64,000 nt of DNA, from contig CM030362.1 of assembly GCA_017893485.1 (NCBI GenBank), positions 34,727,565 through 34,791,564 on the forward strand. Reading direction: 5' to 3'. This DNA comes from Hemerocallis citrina. Its lineage: Eukaryota > Streptophyta > Magnoliopsida > Asparagales > Asphodelaceae. The stretch's first letter is position 1. Each line of letters begins with the position of its first letter. A program made the position numbers and the translations under genes. This document shows positions 32,976 through 43,350 of this stretch, in pieces. The notes under the pieces are model-generated. The model worked only from the letters and a program-made list of their open reading frames with translations. It was not told where the DNA came from and made no database searches.

Positions 32976-35900
32976 GTGCTCCCCCTCAGCACCGTTGAAC
33001 TCGAACCCGAGAAAGACGGCCCCGCCCCCGAGCCCGTGGACGAACTGGAGGAGGTCCTATTCGACACCGAGGATGAGTCGAAATGGTTCCGGGTGAGCTG
33101 CTCACTCACCAAAGACCTGAAGACGGGCATCATCGCTTGCGTCCGCCGCAACGTTGATCTCTTCGCTTGGAAGCCCTCCGATATGCCCGGAATCTCTGAG
33201 GACTTGATCATGCACCGACTGAGCGTCCTCCCTGACTCTAAACCGATTGTCCAGAAGAGGCGCAAAGTCGCCCCGGAGAGGCAACAAATTGTAAAAACAG
33301 AAGTGGACAAGCTCTTGTCCGCTCGATTCATCCAAGAAGTCAGCTACCCCGAGTGGTTGGCCAATGTCGTCATGGTGAAGAAAGCGACAGGGGGTTGGCG
33401 AATCTGCATTGACTTCACGGACCTTAACAAAGCGTGTCCGAAAGATCCTTTCCCCCTCCCGCGCATCGACGCTTTAATAGACGCGACCTCAGGGCACGAG
33501 CTGCTGTCCTTCATGGACGCGTTCTCGGGGTACAATCAGATCCGGATGTTTCCACCAGACATCTCCAAGACCTCGTTCGTCACCGACCAAGGTCTTTATT
33601 GTTACCGTGTCATGCCTTTCGGGCTGAAAAACGCCGGAGCCACGTACCAGCGACTCGTCAACAGAGTCTTCAAGGACCTGATCGGCCGCAACGTAGAAGT
33701 TTACGTCGACGACATGCTTGTCAAGAGCCGGGCTGGGCCGGACCACGTCGCCGACCTCGAGGAAGCCTTCGGTGTCCTCCGATGCCACAACATGAGGCTC
33801 AACCCGGCTAAATGCGCCTTCGGCGTCTCCACGGGGAAGTTCTTAGGATTCATCGTCAGCCAGCGCGGCATTGAGGCAAACCCCGAAAAAATACAGGCCA
33901 TCATTAACATGTCCCCGCCCCGGAATGTCAAAGAGGTTCAAAGGCTCACGGGTCGGTTGGCGGCGATCGGCCGCTTTCTCTCCAAGTCAGGGGAGAAATC
34001 TCTCCCCTTCTTCAAAGCCTTGCGCGGGAAAGGGGGCTTCGAGTGGGGTACCCATCAACAAGAAGCCTTCGAACAGCTGAAACAGTACCTCGCCAACCCG
34101 CCTCTCCTCAGCAAGCCCGAACCGGGCGAGCCGCTTTGGCTCTACCTGTCCGCCTCGGACTACGCCCTCAGCGCCGTCCTCGTTCGAGAGGAGGAAGGAG
34201 TTCAGAAACCACTGTACAATGTAAGCAAAGTGCTGCACCCGGCCGAGACGAGATACGCGAAGATAGAGAAGGTGGCCTATACCCTGGTTATGGCAGCTCG
34301 AAAACTCCGACCTTACTTCCAGGCCCACTCCGTCCAAGTACTGACCGACCAACCACTGAAGACCGTCCTCCACAAGCCCGAAAACTCCGGCCGATTAGTC
34401 AAATGGTCGATCGAGCTGAGCCAGTTCGACATTAGCTATCATCCCAGGGCGGCCATTAAAGGGCAGGCCCTCGCCGAGTTCATAACTGAATGCACTGTCT
34501 CCGAGCAACCTGACGTAGAAGAATCGGATCCGACCTGGGAGGTCTTTGTTGACGGCTCATCCTGCGAAACGGGGAGTGGGGCGGGCGTCATCCTTCGTGG
34601 CCCCGACCAATTCCTACTTCAATACTCCCTGCGCCTCAACTTTCCAGCCTCCAACAACGAGGCAGAATACGAGGCCATGATCGCCGGATTGACCCTCGCC
34701 CACCGAGCCGGTGCCAAGCGAATCCGGGCGTTTAGCGACTCTCAGCTCGTGATCCATCAAATCAACGGAGAGTACGAAGCCCGCGACGACCGAATGATGA
34801 GGTATTTGGCGGCGGTCCGACGACTCTTGGCGTTCTTCGACGACGCTACGGTTGTCAGAGTCCCCAGGGAACAGAACGCCCAAGCCGACGCGCTATCCAA
34901 ACTTGCCTCTTCTTCCTTCGAAGGCCTCGATCGTACGGTGCTCGTCGAGGTCCTCTTGGAGCCAAGCATCAGTAGCCCAGAGCCGGAAGCGATGTGTGTG
35001 CAAGAGGGGACCAGCCCGGACGATTGGACCACTCCCATCCGAAAATTCTTAAACCGGGCCGAGCTTCCTGAAGACAAAGCCGAGGCCAGGCGAATCAGAA
35101 TCCGAGCTGAAAGGTTCGTCATAATCGATAACATCCTCTTCAAACGCTCGTACACCTTGGCCGACAGCAAACCCTACCTCCGCTGCCTCGCCAGGGACGA
35201 GGCCAGCTACGCCCTCAAAGACCTGCACGAGGGGATCGGCGGATGCCACATGGGGAGTAGAACACTTGCCCGAAAGGCCCTGAATCAGGGGTACTATTGG
35301 CCCACCATGCTCCAAGACTCACAAGACTTAGTCAAGAGGTGCGGCCCTTGCCAAAGATTCTCCCCCATCAAAAGGCTCCCTCAAGCCAACCTCCGATCCC
35401 TGGCGAGCCCTACGCCCTTCGCCATGTGGGGTATGGACCTTGTGGGGCCCTTCCCCCCAGCGGTAGGGCAAAAGAAATTCCTGATTGTCGCCATCGACTA
35501 CTTCACCAAGTGGATCGAAGCCGAACCACTATCCAGCATCACCGAGCGCCAAGTGCAACAGTTCTTTTGGAAGAACATCATTTGCCAATTCGGGATCCCC
35601 CGAATCCTCGTCACGGACAACGGAACCCAGTTCCAAGGGCAGAACTTCCAATCTTTCTGTCAGGACATCGGCATCCAGCAGCGTTTCTCCGCCATTTGCC
35701 ACCCTCAGTCTAACGGCCAAGCGGAGAATGCGAACAGGCAAATCCTCGACGGCCTCAAAAAGCGCCTTGACAATTCCCCCAAAGGGCTATGGGTTGAGGA
35801 GCTGCCCAGCGTACTATGGGCACACCGAACCACACAGAGGATCCCCACGGGGGAGACGCCATTCAATCTGACCTATGGGACCGAGGCAGTCATCCCCGTC

Positions 35901-36281
35901 GAAGTCGGATTGCCTTCTCCCCGGATCATAGCCTTCGATGAAGACGACAATGCGTCCGGGCTGAGGACTAACCTGGACCTCGTCGCCGAAGTACGAGAGA
36001 AGTCCGCGGTCCGAAGGAGCATTTATCAGCAACGGATCGAGATATTTTACAACAAGAAAGTCCGCCCCACCAGCATCCAGGCAGGGGACCTGGTTTTACG
36101 AAAGCTATCTGTCTCTGATCCAACCAAGAAGAGGAAACTGGCTCCCAACTGGGAAGGCCCATACCGCGTAGTCGAGGCTGTACGCCCTGGTACATACCGA
36201 CTGACGGATATGAACGACCGACCCATCAGCCGACCCTGGAACGCTGAGCACCTCATGAAATTCCGGGGAGAGCAAGCTTAG
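32976..36281 (+). CDS. pol of element B: RT, RNase H, archaeal-type RNase H and integrase; open over 1101 codons
   Basis: RT spans about residues 90-275 with YVDD at 243-246. RNase H follows (SASDYALSAVL, Asp395). A second RNase H of the archaeal type (FVDGSS Asp526, NNEAEYEAM Glu562, FSDSQL Asp588, NAQADALSK Asp638) marks the Tat lineage of Ty3/gypsy elements. Integrase has a GCHMG and KRCGPCQRF zinc region and the triad Asp821, Asp881, Glu917 (35 residues between the last two). The C-terminus ends PWNAEHLMKF. I see no stop or missing catalytic residue. The first ATG is arbitrary: the frame is normally entered from gag-protease, which is shifted here. It converges on the antisense gene at 36736. 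Confidence 0.93.
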   Translation: MLPLSTVELEPEKDGPAPEPVDELEEVLFDTEDESKWFRVSCSLTKDLKTGIIACVRRNVDLFAWKPSDMPGISEDLIMHRLSVLPDSKPIVQKRRKVAPERQQIVKTEVDKLLSARFIQEVSYPEWLANVVMVKKATGGWRICIDFTDLNKACPKDPFPLPRIDALIDATSGHELLSFMDAFSGYNQIRMFPPDISKTSFVTDQGLYCYRVMPFGLKNAGATYQRLVNRVFKDLIGRNVEVYVDDMLVKSRAGPDHVADLEEAFGVLRCHNMRLNPAKCAFGVSTGKFLGFIVSQRGIEANPEKIQAIINMSPPRNVKEVQRLTGRLAAIGRFLSKSGEKSLPFFKALRGKGGFEWGTHQQEAFEQLKQYLANPPLLSKPEPGEPLWLYLSASDYALSAVLVREEEGVQKPLYNVSKVLHPAETRYAKIEKVAYTLVMAARKLRPYFQAHSVQVLTDQPLKTVLHKPENSGRLVKWSIELSQFDISYHPRAAIKGQALAEFITECTVSEQPDVEESDPTWEVFVDGSSCETGSGAGVILRGPDQFLLQYSLRLNFPASNNEAEYEAMIAGLTLAHRAGAKRIRAFSDSQLVIHQINGEYEARDDRMMRYLAAVRRLLAFFDDATVVRVPREQNAQADALSKLASSSFEGLDRTVLVEVLLEPSISSPEPEAMCVQEGTSPDDWTTPIRKFLNRAELPEDKAEARRIRIRAERFVIIDNILFKRSYTLADSKPYLRCLARDEASYALKDLHEGIGGCHMGSRTLARKALNQGYYWPTMLQDSQDLVKRCGPCQRFSPIKRLPQANLRSLASPTPFAMWGMDLVGPFPPAVGQKKFLIVAIDYFTKWIEAEPLSSITERQVQQFFWKNIICQFGIPRILVTDNGTQFQGQNFQSFCQDIGIQQRFSAICHPQSNGQAENANRQILDGLKKRLDNSPKGLWVEELPSVLWAHRTTQRIPTGETPFNLTYGTEAVIPVEVGLPSPRIIAFDEDDNASGLRTNLDLVAEVREKSAVRRSIYQQRIEIFYNKKVRPTSIQAGDLVLRKLSVSDPTKKRKLAPNWEGPYRVVEAVRPGTYRLTDMNDRPISRPWNAEHLMKFRGEQA

Positions 36282-36735
36282 GTTCTAGCATGGCTTAAGT
36301 AAATTAAATCTTTTGTAAACATTCGCGTGTAAAGGGCCGCTTCAGCGACCCCCCCCGGTCTGGTATAAAAGAAGTCCCTTTTTGTCAAAAGTTAAATACC
36401 TCGACAACTCCGACCCGGTACCGGGCAATGGGGGCGGCACCTGGGTTCTCCCTCGGGTCTCATCCCCAAACGCCTCGGCAGGTTCGACCCAACTCCGGAC
36501 CGGAGGTCTCCCTGTCGCCCCGCGTCGATCCCTCACGAATCGGCGGGGCCCGACCTCGCCTACACCGCCCTTCACCACCCCGATAGCCAGAGCAAAGAAG
36601 GAAAAGAAAGCTTTATTCCTACTCTTTTATTTTGTGCGGAGAAAACAAGCAAATACCGTTACAGGACCACTCCACTCATCTCAAACTAAAGGGGATCGCC
36701 GACTTAGGGCCCCTCGGACCCGGTGAAGGGCGGGA
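36282..36735. other. Gap between convergent pol and antisense gene; poly(A) signals for the antisense gene
   Basis: The minus strand has AATAAA-type signals at about 36612-36633, downstream of the antisense stop at 36736. No gene is seen. A C run at about 36350 follows the pol stop. Confidence 0.5.
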
Positions 36736-39533
36736 TCACTCCGACCAAACGACTTGGGACTCTCTCTTCGTCATGACGGTCCTTCGGTTCTGCCACCGCG
36801 ACGCCCCGGCCACGGAGCTCTGGGCATCCACGGATCGAATGCGTTCCATCAGTTGCAACGCCGAGGGAGCCCCCTCTGCTCGCCGACCCCTCGAGGAAGA
36901 TGTCGAAACACCCAACATAGTCCTATAGCGGTGTATCTCCATCTCCTTCTCCACTATCACGTCCCGAAGTAGCTTCTCGGAGGAAGGCCTCTGCACCGAG
37001 GAACTTGACATGGTGTATCCAAGACCAACGCCCCCTAGCTCCCGATCCACCATCGCCCTCCTCAGCCGGCTCGCCTCCTCACTTAGGGCTTCAGACTTGT
37101 TCCTATAGTAATGGAAGGCCGCATCAGTGTCGCGAGCCCTCTTTCGATACCGAACCAAAGTGGCCTCTAAGGCCTCGACCTTGCCCCGAAGCCACGCCAC
37201 GTCGGAACGAAGGGGGTCCACCTCAGGAAGGGGAGCCGTGACCTACAAGAGAACCAGCCCACTCAAGACATATAAGCAAAGAGGTTCAGAAATTCTTCGA
37301 AGTTGGAACACTTAGCCAGCCAAAAAACCTTCTTTTTATAAATTCAGTTTCCCCATACAAAAAATGCGGTGGCCAGTCCGCGGAAGGCAGATACAATCGA
37401 GAGAAGGAAAAAGAAGGACAAAAATTATACAGCTGGTTTTCCCACCTCTATATCAGCCGGATCCGTCGGGGGGTCGGCAACCGATTTATCATCTGACCCT
37501 TGTCCGCCAGGGGTCTTCGGTGTCCCCTCAATCTCCATATCATACTCGAGGTTGGACAGGTCGATAGTCGGATAAAAGTGCCTCACATGGCTGAGGGCCT
37601 TCGCATAACTGCTATCCTGGGCGTTGATCACCAGGATCTGACACGACTTAGTCACCTCTTCCTTCTCCTTCTCCGACCTCTCCTCCTGAGCCACCCTCGC
37701 CTTCGCCCATTCCTCCTTCTCCTTGTCAAAAGCCGCCTTCGTCTCCGCCTCCTTCTTGCGAGAGCCTTCGAGCTCTCCCTTCAATTCCGTCACCTCCTGC
37801 TCGGCCTTGTCAGCCCGGTCTCGCTCTCGCTGCAACGCCGCCTCGTAGAGGCCCCTCACATGGGCCCCCTGCACGGTCGCCTGCCATAACCAGACACTAC
37901 TAAGAAATCTTCCTTAAACAACATCACCCGAAAGCTAGAGGGTTCGATTGACTTACCAGCACAGTGGCCTGCGCAAGACGCACGTACGCCTCGTCCAGGG
38001 TTTGGGACTTCATATCCGAACGATCCCGAGGGGTCGCCAGCTTATCTGCGACCTCCACGGCCTGGCGCCCCCGGACCAGGCAATCACCCTCGCGGATCGA
38101 CCAATCTGGCACCCACCTTCGCCGAAGTCTCTCCTCTAGTCCGGGGTCCACCAGGGGACCCTTCCCCTTATCAAGGTCGGCGGCCGCACCCTGATCCGAA
38201 CCCCCCTGGACCACCGCGTCCCCACCCGTCTCCGACCGAGTCCTTTTCATCCTCGGCTGAATGGGGGCCTCGGAGACCACCTGGGACAACTCGGCCGTCT
38301 TCGCCACGACATCCTTCTTCTCGGCCTTCTTCTTCATGGCGAGCCTCAGCGCCTTAATCGACTCTTCATCCATTTCTGTAAAAAGATCCATTAAGAACAA
38401 ATGAGCAAGAAAGTACAAGAAGAGTGTGAGGAAAGAAACAACCACGTACGAGGCACGGTCGGGCTAGGGCTCAGTCCGACGCTCGCCAGATGGGCCTCCG
38501 TCACCTTCCCCCAATTGATGCTATACGACAGACGGAGACGCTCAACGAATCTCCACTCCTCCGCCGTCAAGTCCCCCGGCCCCGGTGCTGCGTAGCTCGG
38601 CTTAGAATGATTCCACCGAGTAGGGATAGCCCAAGGATCCTCACTCCGGATCACCAGATACTTTTTCTTCCAGAACTTAATGGAATCTGGATGACCGTGG
38701 ACAACCTTCGCCTTACCTCGAGGCGAGATGTAGTATACTCCTTCTGCCGATGAGCCGATCAACAACATCGCTCGGAACACGCCCAGCCGCAGGGGTACCC
38801 TCTGCTCCTGGCACAACAGCACGAAGCAGATGATCTGCTTCCAGGAGTTCGGCCCAAACTGCATCGGCGCCAGGGACGACCAGTTTAACACCTCCCGAAC
38901 GAATGGGTGGATGGGCAGCCTCAGGCCGGAGATAAAGGCGTCCACAGGGAAGATACAATACCTATCCGGCAGGGGATCGATCGGCCGAAGAGTAGAACTC
39001 GGCAGCATAAGCTCATAACTGGGCCCTATGTGGTAGGCCAACTGCAGAGCCCCCAAGTCGCTTGCCTCCAGAACGGTCGGGGAGGCGTCCACCTTCAACC
39101 TCTTCCGGCTTGACGACGATGGCTGGACCCCCGAGGACTCCTTATCTGAGAGATCGTCGGGGTAGCAACGGAAAGACCGGGGTTGTGCAGACGACCCTAT
39201 CACCAAGTCGCTCGGGCCGCCCATCCTCGATCCCTTCTTCTTCGAAGCCCTCCTCCTCTTAGTCCGTTCCGGCGAAGGTGTAGACAAACGCCCCAGAACG
39301 GGCGGATTCAGAGACCCTGCGGAGCCATCTCCCTCGGAGCCGCCCTCCTCTCCGGAAGCCAACCCTAGGGTCCGGACTTCGTCTGAGCTACCGCCCCCCT
39401 CCTCAGAGTCGCTGCTTTCTACCACGAAATGCCTCCGAGATCGCAATGGCTTCACATTGTGTACGACCTCCTCCTTGCCTGCCGGCCCCTCCCCAGAGGT
39501 CGACGCCGACGAGCCGGACTGAGCCCTATCCAT
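36736..39533 (-). CDS. Antisense gene (aORF) of element B, four exons, 815 aa, intact
   Basis: Exons on the minus strand are 39533-38450, 38375-37957, 37868-37431 and 37242-36736, 2448 nt with no internal stop. Introns are GT-AG with phases 1, 0, 0, exactly as in element A. The protein starts MDRAQSGSSASTS, like A, then an acidic Ser-rich region, a basic patch KRRRASKKKG, and the domain with YELMLPSSTLRP, GLRLPIHPFVREVLNW and GPNSWKQIICFVLL (Transposase_28-like, from memory). Coiled-coil-type segments are in exons 3 and 4 (RERDRADKAEQEVTELK; VAWLRGKVEALEATLVRY). It is transcribed toward pol from its own TATA box. Function is unknown; a DNA-binding or nuclear role is only a guess. Confidence 0.83.
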
Positions 39534-39691
39534 CTGTACCTAAGTTAAACGGGGTTACCAACTAACCTGGGATCACCTCGGAAAAACGACCTTGCTGCAG
39601 GAAGCTGAAGGGACGAGCGCTGAAGAGTCGAAGGATTTTTTGAAAAGTAAGAGGCAAGAGAGAAATAGGCGATGGGAGGAGAGGGGGGAAC

Positions 39692-39806
39692 ATTTATAGG
39701 GGATAGGAACAACTCCTCGATTTTCGCAGTCCCTATTCACCGATTGACGTGCAACTGCCGCCTAGGAAATCACGCCACGTCCTCGAAACATGTGCTGCTG
39801 ACGTCA
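39692..39806 (-). promoter_or_regulatory. Antisense promoter of element B: TATA box, GCCACGTC and TGACGTCA
   Basis: On the minus strand the order is TGACGTCA (39799-39806), GACGTGGC (39774-39781) and TATAAAT (39692-39698), about 160 bp before the antisense ATG. The order and spacing match element A (7846-7961). Confidence 0.7.
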
Positions 39807-39844
39807 CCCAGTGCCAGACTGGCCGCCCGGTACGGGGGTCGGTT

Positions 39845-40675
39845 CGGGCAAAATAACGGCTCGCCTTCTCCGGCACTAAAGTACTCTTCTTCGGAAGATC
39901 CACCGGCTGGCCATCGCCCTTACCAGCCCGTAATTCCCCCTCATCTCGAGGTTCGGCTTGGCACCGGGGTACTCTTCCCAGGAAGAAACAACGGCTCGCC
40001 TTCACCCTCACCGGCCCATAATCCCTCGCCAGCTCGAGGTCTGGTCCGGCACCCGGGTACTCTTCTTCGGAAGATCCACCGGCTGGCCATCACTCTTACC
40101 AGCCCGTAATTCCCCCTCGTCTCGAGGTTAGGTCTGGCACCCGGGTACTCTTCTCAGGAAGAAACAACGGCTCGCCTTCACCCTTACCGACCCATAATCC
40201 CTCGCCAGCTCGAGGTCCGGTCTAGCACCGGGGTACTCTTCTTCGGAAGATCCACCGGCGAACCATCACCCTTACCAGCCCGTAATTCCCCCTCGTCTCG
40301 AGGTTCGGCCTGGCACCGGGGTACTCTTCTCAGGAAGAAGCAACGGCTCGCCTTCACCCTTACCGACCCATAATCCCTCGCCAGCTCGAGGTCCGGTCTG
40401 GCACCCGGGTACTCTTCTTCGGAAGATCCATCGGCTGGCCATCACCCTTACCAGCCCATAATTCCCCCTCATCTCGAGGTTCGGTCTGGCACCCGGGTAC
40501 TCTTCTCAGGAAGAAGCAACGGCTCGCCATCATCCTTGCCGACACGTAATCCCTCGACCTCTCGAGGTTCAGTCGAACACCAGGGTACTCTTCTCCGGAA
40601 GAGACAACGGTTCGCCATCGCCTTCACCTACACGTAGACCCTCGACTAGCTCGAGGTCCTATCCAAGCCTCAGGG
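39845..40675. repeat. 88-bp tandem array of element B, about 9-10 copies
   Basis: GTACTCTT recurs at 39969, 40057, 40145 and 40233 and onward at 88-bp steps. Two monomer types alternate (TTCGGAAGATCCACCGGCTGG versus CTCAGGAAGAAACAACGGCTCG types), again giving a 176-bp unit. It is homologous in position and motif (CTCGAGGT, CGGCTCGCC) to the array of element A. Confidence 0.92.
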
Positions 40676-40760
40676 CAGCACCACCAGGAAGGCCCTGTGA
40701 TCCGCCCTCCCATTTTTTACAATCATAGACACTCCTCCACGGCTAGCTCCCGCACCCCCC

Positions 40761-40778
40761 GCAGGAGTGGGGGGCTTG
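40761..40778 (+). other. Polypurine tract of element B
   Basis: GCAGGAGTGGGGGGCTTG directly precedes the 3' LTR, the same as in element A. Confidence 0.78.
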
Positions 40779-41571
40779 TGTGACAGGGTAAAAATGGCCT
40801 GAGGCCCGACCAGGGCCCAATACAATTCCCACTCAGAAAGGTAAAGATGACAACCTGGTTCGGCTCCGGACCACTTCAGGGTCGGCGCCGAACCTCGTGT
40901 TTGCCCTCACGGTGCCAGCCTCCTCGTACCGACGAGCCTCAGTAGCCCTCGGAGTCCGATCCGGGGCAGTCCCACGGGCCGTCCCTCCTCTCTGGCGGGG
41001 CAGAAGGAGGACCTGGCGCAGCCTAGGCCCTCAGATTCCCCCCAGAGGCACAGGAGGCCCACGATGGGCCACGTCAGCTCCAAATACCGCCAAGGGTTTC
41101 GCCACGTCAGCCCTATACCACTCCTGGTATCTCCACGTCCGCCCTAAACCCCCTGGGCCTTCTACCACGTCAGGCCCATGGGCTTTCGGATCCAAACCCG
41201 ACCCCCAAGTGGAATCAAACCCGGTTGGGATTCTCTATAAATACTAGACCCACACCCACCTTTTGAGGTAATCAATCTTTTGCCACTTAAATATACCTAG
41301 TTATTGCTACTCTCTCACAGAGACTGACTAGAGCGTCGGAGGGTCCGCCACCGGGACAAACCCCGGTGTTTCAGGACCGTCTGCAGGTACACAAGACCTC
41401 GGATCCGGCCCTTCCGATCCGAGCCCAACCTTCAAACATCTTTCCGAGCTCATCTTAGGTCCCAGAAGGTCAACTGAAGGTCGGCAGACGAGCGGCAATC
41501 TCCTTCAATACAAATTGAGTCCGAACTCACACCTGGTGCTTCCACACGTTTCTCAGAAATAAACAGCATCA
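40779..41571 (+). repeat. 3' LTR of gypsy element B
   Basis: It is 793 bp, near-identical to 31146-31938, and followed by ATGAT (41572-41576), the target duplication. Confidence 0.95.
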
Positions 41572-41945
41572 ATGATTATTTAGCTGATAGCCTCTTTGTT
41601 TACATTGAAAGAATATTTGTCGTAGTTTTACTAGTGAGATGATCATGTCAGAGTTTTATTCTATGAAACCTCAACTGTAGGGAATCTTTTGTTTATTGTA
41701 ATTTTCGAAAACATTATTGATGTATTTTGTAGTTTTTTTTTAAACTAGCAAATCATTTTCTTGTTAATTTATCAAATTCATATGTGATATGTCGTTTGGT
41801 TTATAAATTTATGGGTTTTATGAATATATTTGATAAAATTACTTTGGTTTTTCAAAACAAAAATGAAGTGGGAAATTTTCGGCAACAATCATGATGATGC
41901 CGAAAAAAATGGGACCCCCATTTTGATTTGTCTGGCTCTGCCAGC

Positions 41946-43157
41946 ATATTGCTATAAGCCAAACATACTATCCTAGATAGACACGCATGCACACACACTC
42001 ACTCACCTTATCCTAGATAGAAACACACAAACATATTATCCTACATAGACACGCGGGTGCGCACACTCACTCATTATCCTAGAAGATAGATGCACACACA
42101 CATTATCCTAGATAGAGACACACAAACACCTTTTATCTAAGATGTCTTTGATGGATATGTGTCTCAACTTGCTTACTCAATTAAGAGATGATCAAGAAGA
42201 GAGGTAAGGTTAGGATTTGTAACGCAAAGGTTGGAACTCATTCTGTTAATGGAGAATTAGAAGATAGATGGTGCCACTGCAGATGTTGGTCTAATGATCT
42301 TTCTTTTATAAAGTATCATCTAAATATTAACATTTTCTCTTCCATGACTTATCTTTAGTCTATATTGTTTTGTATATTAACAAAGGTTTCTTGCTGGCAC
42401 AAAAAGTTGGCCTCCAAGACGGGAATATCCAATCTTTTCTTTTTCCTAGAAGGAGTATTCTGCAGCCCCATAAATGCAAATTTATGATTTTCCAGCTCAA
42501 AATGATGACCCCTTTGAAATACTCGGGACAACTGTTTTGAGTCAGCTGATTCCTTTTAAATAGCTGGTTTCTGTGTCTTTGACTCTGGTTCACAACCTTC
42601 TGTTGTAACTTTGATCTACTCACCCATGAGCCTCAATTAGTCATTGGAAAGAAAATATTGTGGAACCTAAATTTAGTATGATATTGTACCTATGAGATAT
42701 TACCTGAGTTCGTCAATGCAACCTTTAATGCAGGTCGTTTGTTTACCACAAATGATGGTGATAGAAAGGGAAAGAACAAATAGGTTAGTGTAATGTTGAT
42801 ATTGAGCTTATTTTTCTTGTAGTCAATTTTCTTGTTCTTTTTAAAATTGAACTCTCAAAGTTAGTGAAAATAAGGGGTTTTAATTTCGTTCTCTTTCGTT
42901 TGAGTTCTTTCCTCTTTCTGTAGAGATCCTCGTATCAAGGCAGTTTTTTTACCCCCTAGGAATTGAAGCTAAAAGCTATTTAAATTAATGTACTTTGCTA
43001 AGCATTGTAGTAGCTTCTATGTTGGTGGAACTTAAAGCTCTCTGTTGCTAGGAGCCTAGGATTAATTGGATACCCAATTCTCTTTTTGCTGCCTCTCTTT
43101 GTAAACTAGCCTAATGAAATCGTTTTTCCCAAATGCGATTTGGTAATGCTCTAACAG
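41946..43157. repeat. Intron sequence with a degenerate TATCCTAGATAGA...CACACA minisatellite at 41960-42135
   Basis: Five or so diverged copies of TTATCCTAGATAGA followed by ACACACA-type runs occur at 41960-42135. The rest of this intron stretch shows no gene or TE end. Confidence 0.6.
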
Positions 43158-43350
43158 GTATGGTTAACAAAGAGTTCACAACCTTGACTTAAATATTTCA
43201 GAAAGTGTTGCATCTTTCTAGAGAATAATGAGAGAGCGTTAGGAGAGAATACTTTGATGGTTAACAAAGAGTTCACAACCTTGACTTAAATATTTCAGAA
43301 AGTGTTGTTCTTTCTAGAGAATAATGGGGGTGTTAGGAGAATACTTTTAG
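43158..43350. repeat. Tandem duplication of about 98 bp in the intron
   Basis: GGTTAACAAAGAGTTCACAA begins both copies (about 43158 and 43258), and both contain CTTTCTAGAGAATAATG and GTTAGGAGA. The second copy is slightly shorter. Confidence 0.85.

Larger units (their letters stand above)
31146..41571 (+). mobile_element. Ty3/gypsy element B (Tat/Retand-like), complete ends, gag deleted, pol open
   Basis: Two 793-bp LTRs (31146-31938 and 40779-41571) start TGTGACAGGG and end CAGCATCA, flanked by the perfect 5-bp duplication ATGAT. Internal order is PBS, gag remnant with protease, pol (RT, RNase H, archaeal-type RNase H, integrase), an opposite-strand four-exon gene, an 88-bp tandem array, and a purine tract. 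By eye the LTRs differ at only two positions, so the insertion is recent. The gag core is missing by an in-frame deletion of about 1.2 kb relative to element A, and a small indel shifts the protease against pol. The element cannot be autonomous as it stands. Confidence 0.95.
29690..41945 (+). mobile_element. hAT transposon remnant (TTF-finger type), interrupted by a MITE and gypsy element B
   Basis: The left end GGGCGGAGGCAAA (about 29692) and right end CTGGCTCTGCCAGC (about 41932-41945) resemble the GGCGGAGCCA inverted repeats of this hAT group. Between them are a first-exon-like C-rich leader with a GGTAAC donor-like site (30600-30760) and the dimerisation-domain tail (30990-31145 continuing at 41577). 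The middle of the transposase is missing. The ends are diverged and the 8-bp duplication is unclear, so the limits are approximate. Confidence 0.5.

Noticed and set aside
33434..35871. Several open frames overlapping pol of element B on both strands
   Set aside because: They are shadows of the GC-rich pol frame; only the 1101-codon frame has the RT, RNase H and integrase motifs.
42360..42623. 87-codon minus-strand open frame in the intron
   Set aside because: No domain and no conserved composition; expected by chance in A/T-rich sequence of this length.
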